Positions 6,175 through 6,240 of a stretch of 6,240 nt of DNA are shown one piece after another. Each line of letters opens with the position of its first letter. Positions within the stretch are counted from its first letter, which is position 1. Source of the DNA: Myxococcales bacterium (GTDB lineage: Bacteria > Myxococcota_A > Polyangia > Polyangiales > Polyangiaceae); assembly GCA_023248785.1 (NCBI GenBank), contig JAHFDX010000240.1:1-6240 (forward strand), given 5' to 3'. Below the pieces are notes generated by a model. It was not told the DNA's origin and searched no databases. It saw nothing but the letters and a program-made list of their open reading frames with translations. A program made the translations under genes and the position numbers.

Positions 6175-6240
6175 ATGCCGAAGGAAGCTGAACAATCAAG
6201 CGAGCCGCCCTCTCGGGGCCTGTTGTCCGCTCGCGCTTCA
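6175..6240 (+). CDS. Start of a gene of unknown function, 3'-truncated by the window
   Basis: An ATG at 6175 opens a frame of 22 codons that runs off the window without a stop. The visible residues, MPKEAEQSSEPPSRGLL and a few more, are polar and look like a disordered N-terminus without a signal peptide. An in-frame TGA at 6163-6165 excludes an earlier start. GAGG at 6157-6160 is the nearest ribosome-site-like sequence but is 14 nt from the ATG, which is long. The product cannot be identified from this fragment. Confidence 0.45.
   Translation, partial: MPKEAEQSSEPPSRGLLSARAS

Noticed and set aside
5804..6199. Minus-strand open frame of 131 codons across the lipoprotein end and intergenic region
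   Set aside because: Overlaps the conserved-looking C-terminus of the lipoprotein. No ribosome site, no motif, and the region between the genes looks non-coding.

Overview
The window reads as ordinary chromosomal sequence of a Gram-negative bacterium. GC looks to be in the mid to high fifties by eye (not computed). The lipoprotein with a lipobox, the COG4757-like hydrolase and a stand-alone AstA-like acyltransferase would suit a deltaproteobacterium or myxobacterium-like lineage (Myxococcota), but that placement is inference. No rRNA, tRNA, CRISPR, insertion sequence or phage gene is visible.

Layout: (1) 1-1026, plus strand: the C-terminal two thirds of a GlcD-type FAD-linked 2-hydroxyacid oxidase, entering from the left. 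(2) 5000-1036, minus strand: a tight three-gene cluster, read in the order AstA-like arginine N-succinyltransferase family protein, alpha/beta hydrolase, GMC oxidoreductase. Gaps are 13 and 10 bp, so this is very probably one operon. It ends tail-to-tail with the oxidase gene, 9 bp away. (3) 5001-5066: a 66-bp divergent control region. (4) 5067-5969, plus strand: an uncharacterised lipoprotein, possibly translated from a leaderless mRNA. (5) 5970-6174: non-coding, with two small inverted repeats and a run of eight G. (6) 6175-6240: the likely first 22 codons of another plus-strand gene.

How the genes may work together is not clear. The cluster joins a CoA-dependent acyltransferase, a serine hydrolase and a flavin alcohol oxidase/dehydrogenase, which would suit uptake and oxidation of a small acylated or esterified compound, but no known pathway with this set is recognised. 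The other arginine succinyltransferase pathway genes (astB, astC, astD, astE) are absent from the window. I do not see a convincing new system. The points most worth a second look are loss of the expected catalytic His in the AstA-like protein, its unusual operon, the cysteine cluster in the GMC enzyme, the possible leaderless lipoprotein gene, and the G8 tract before the last gene.
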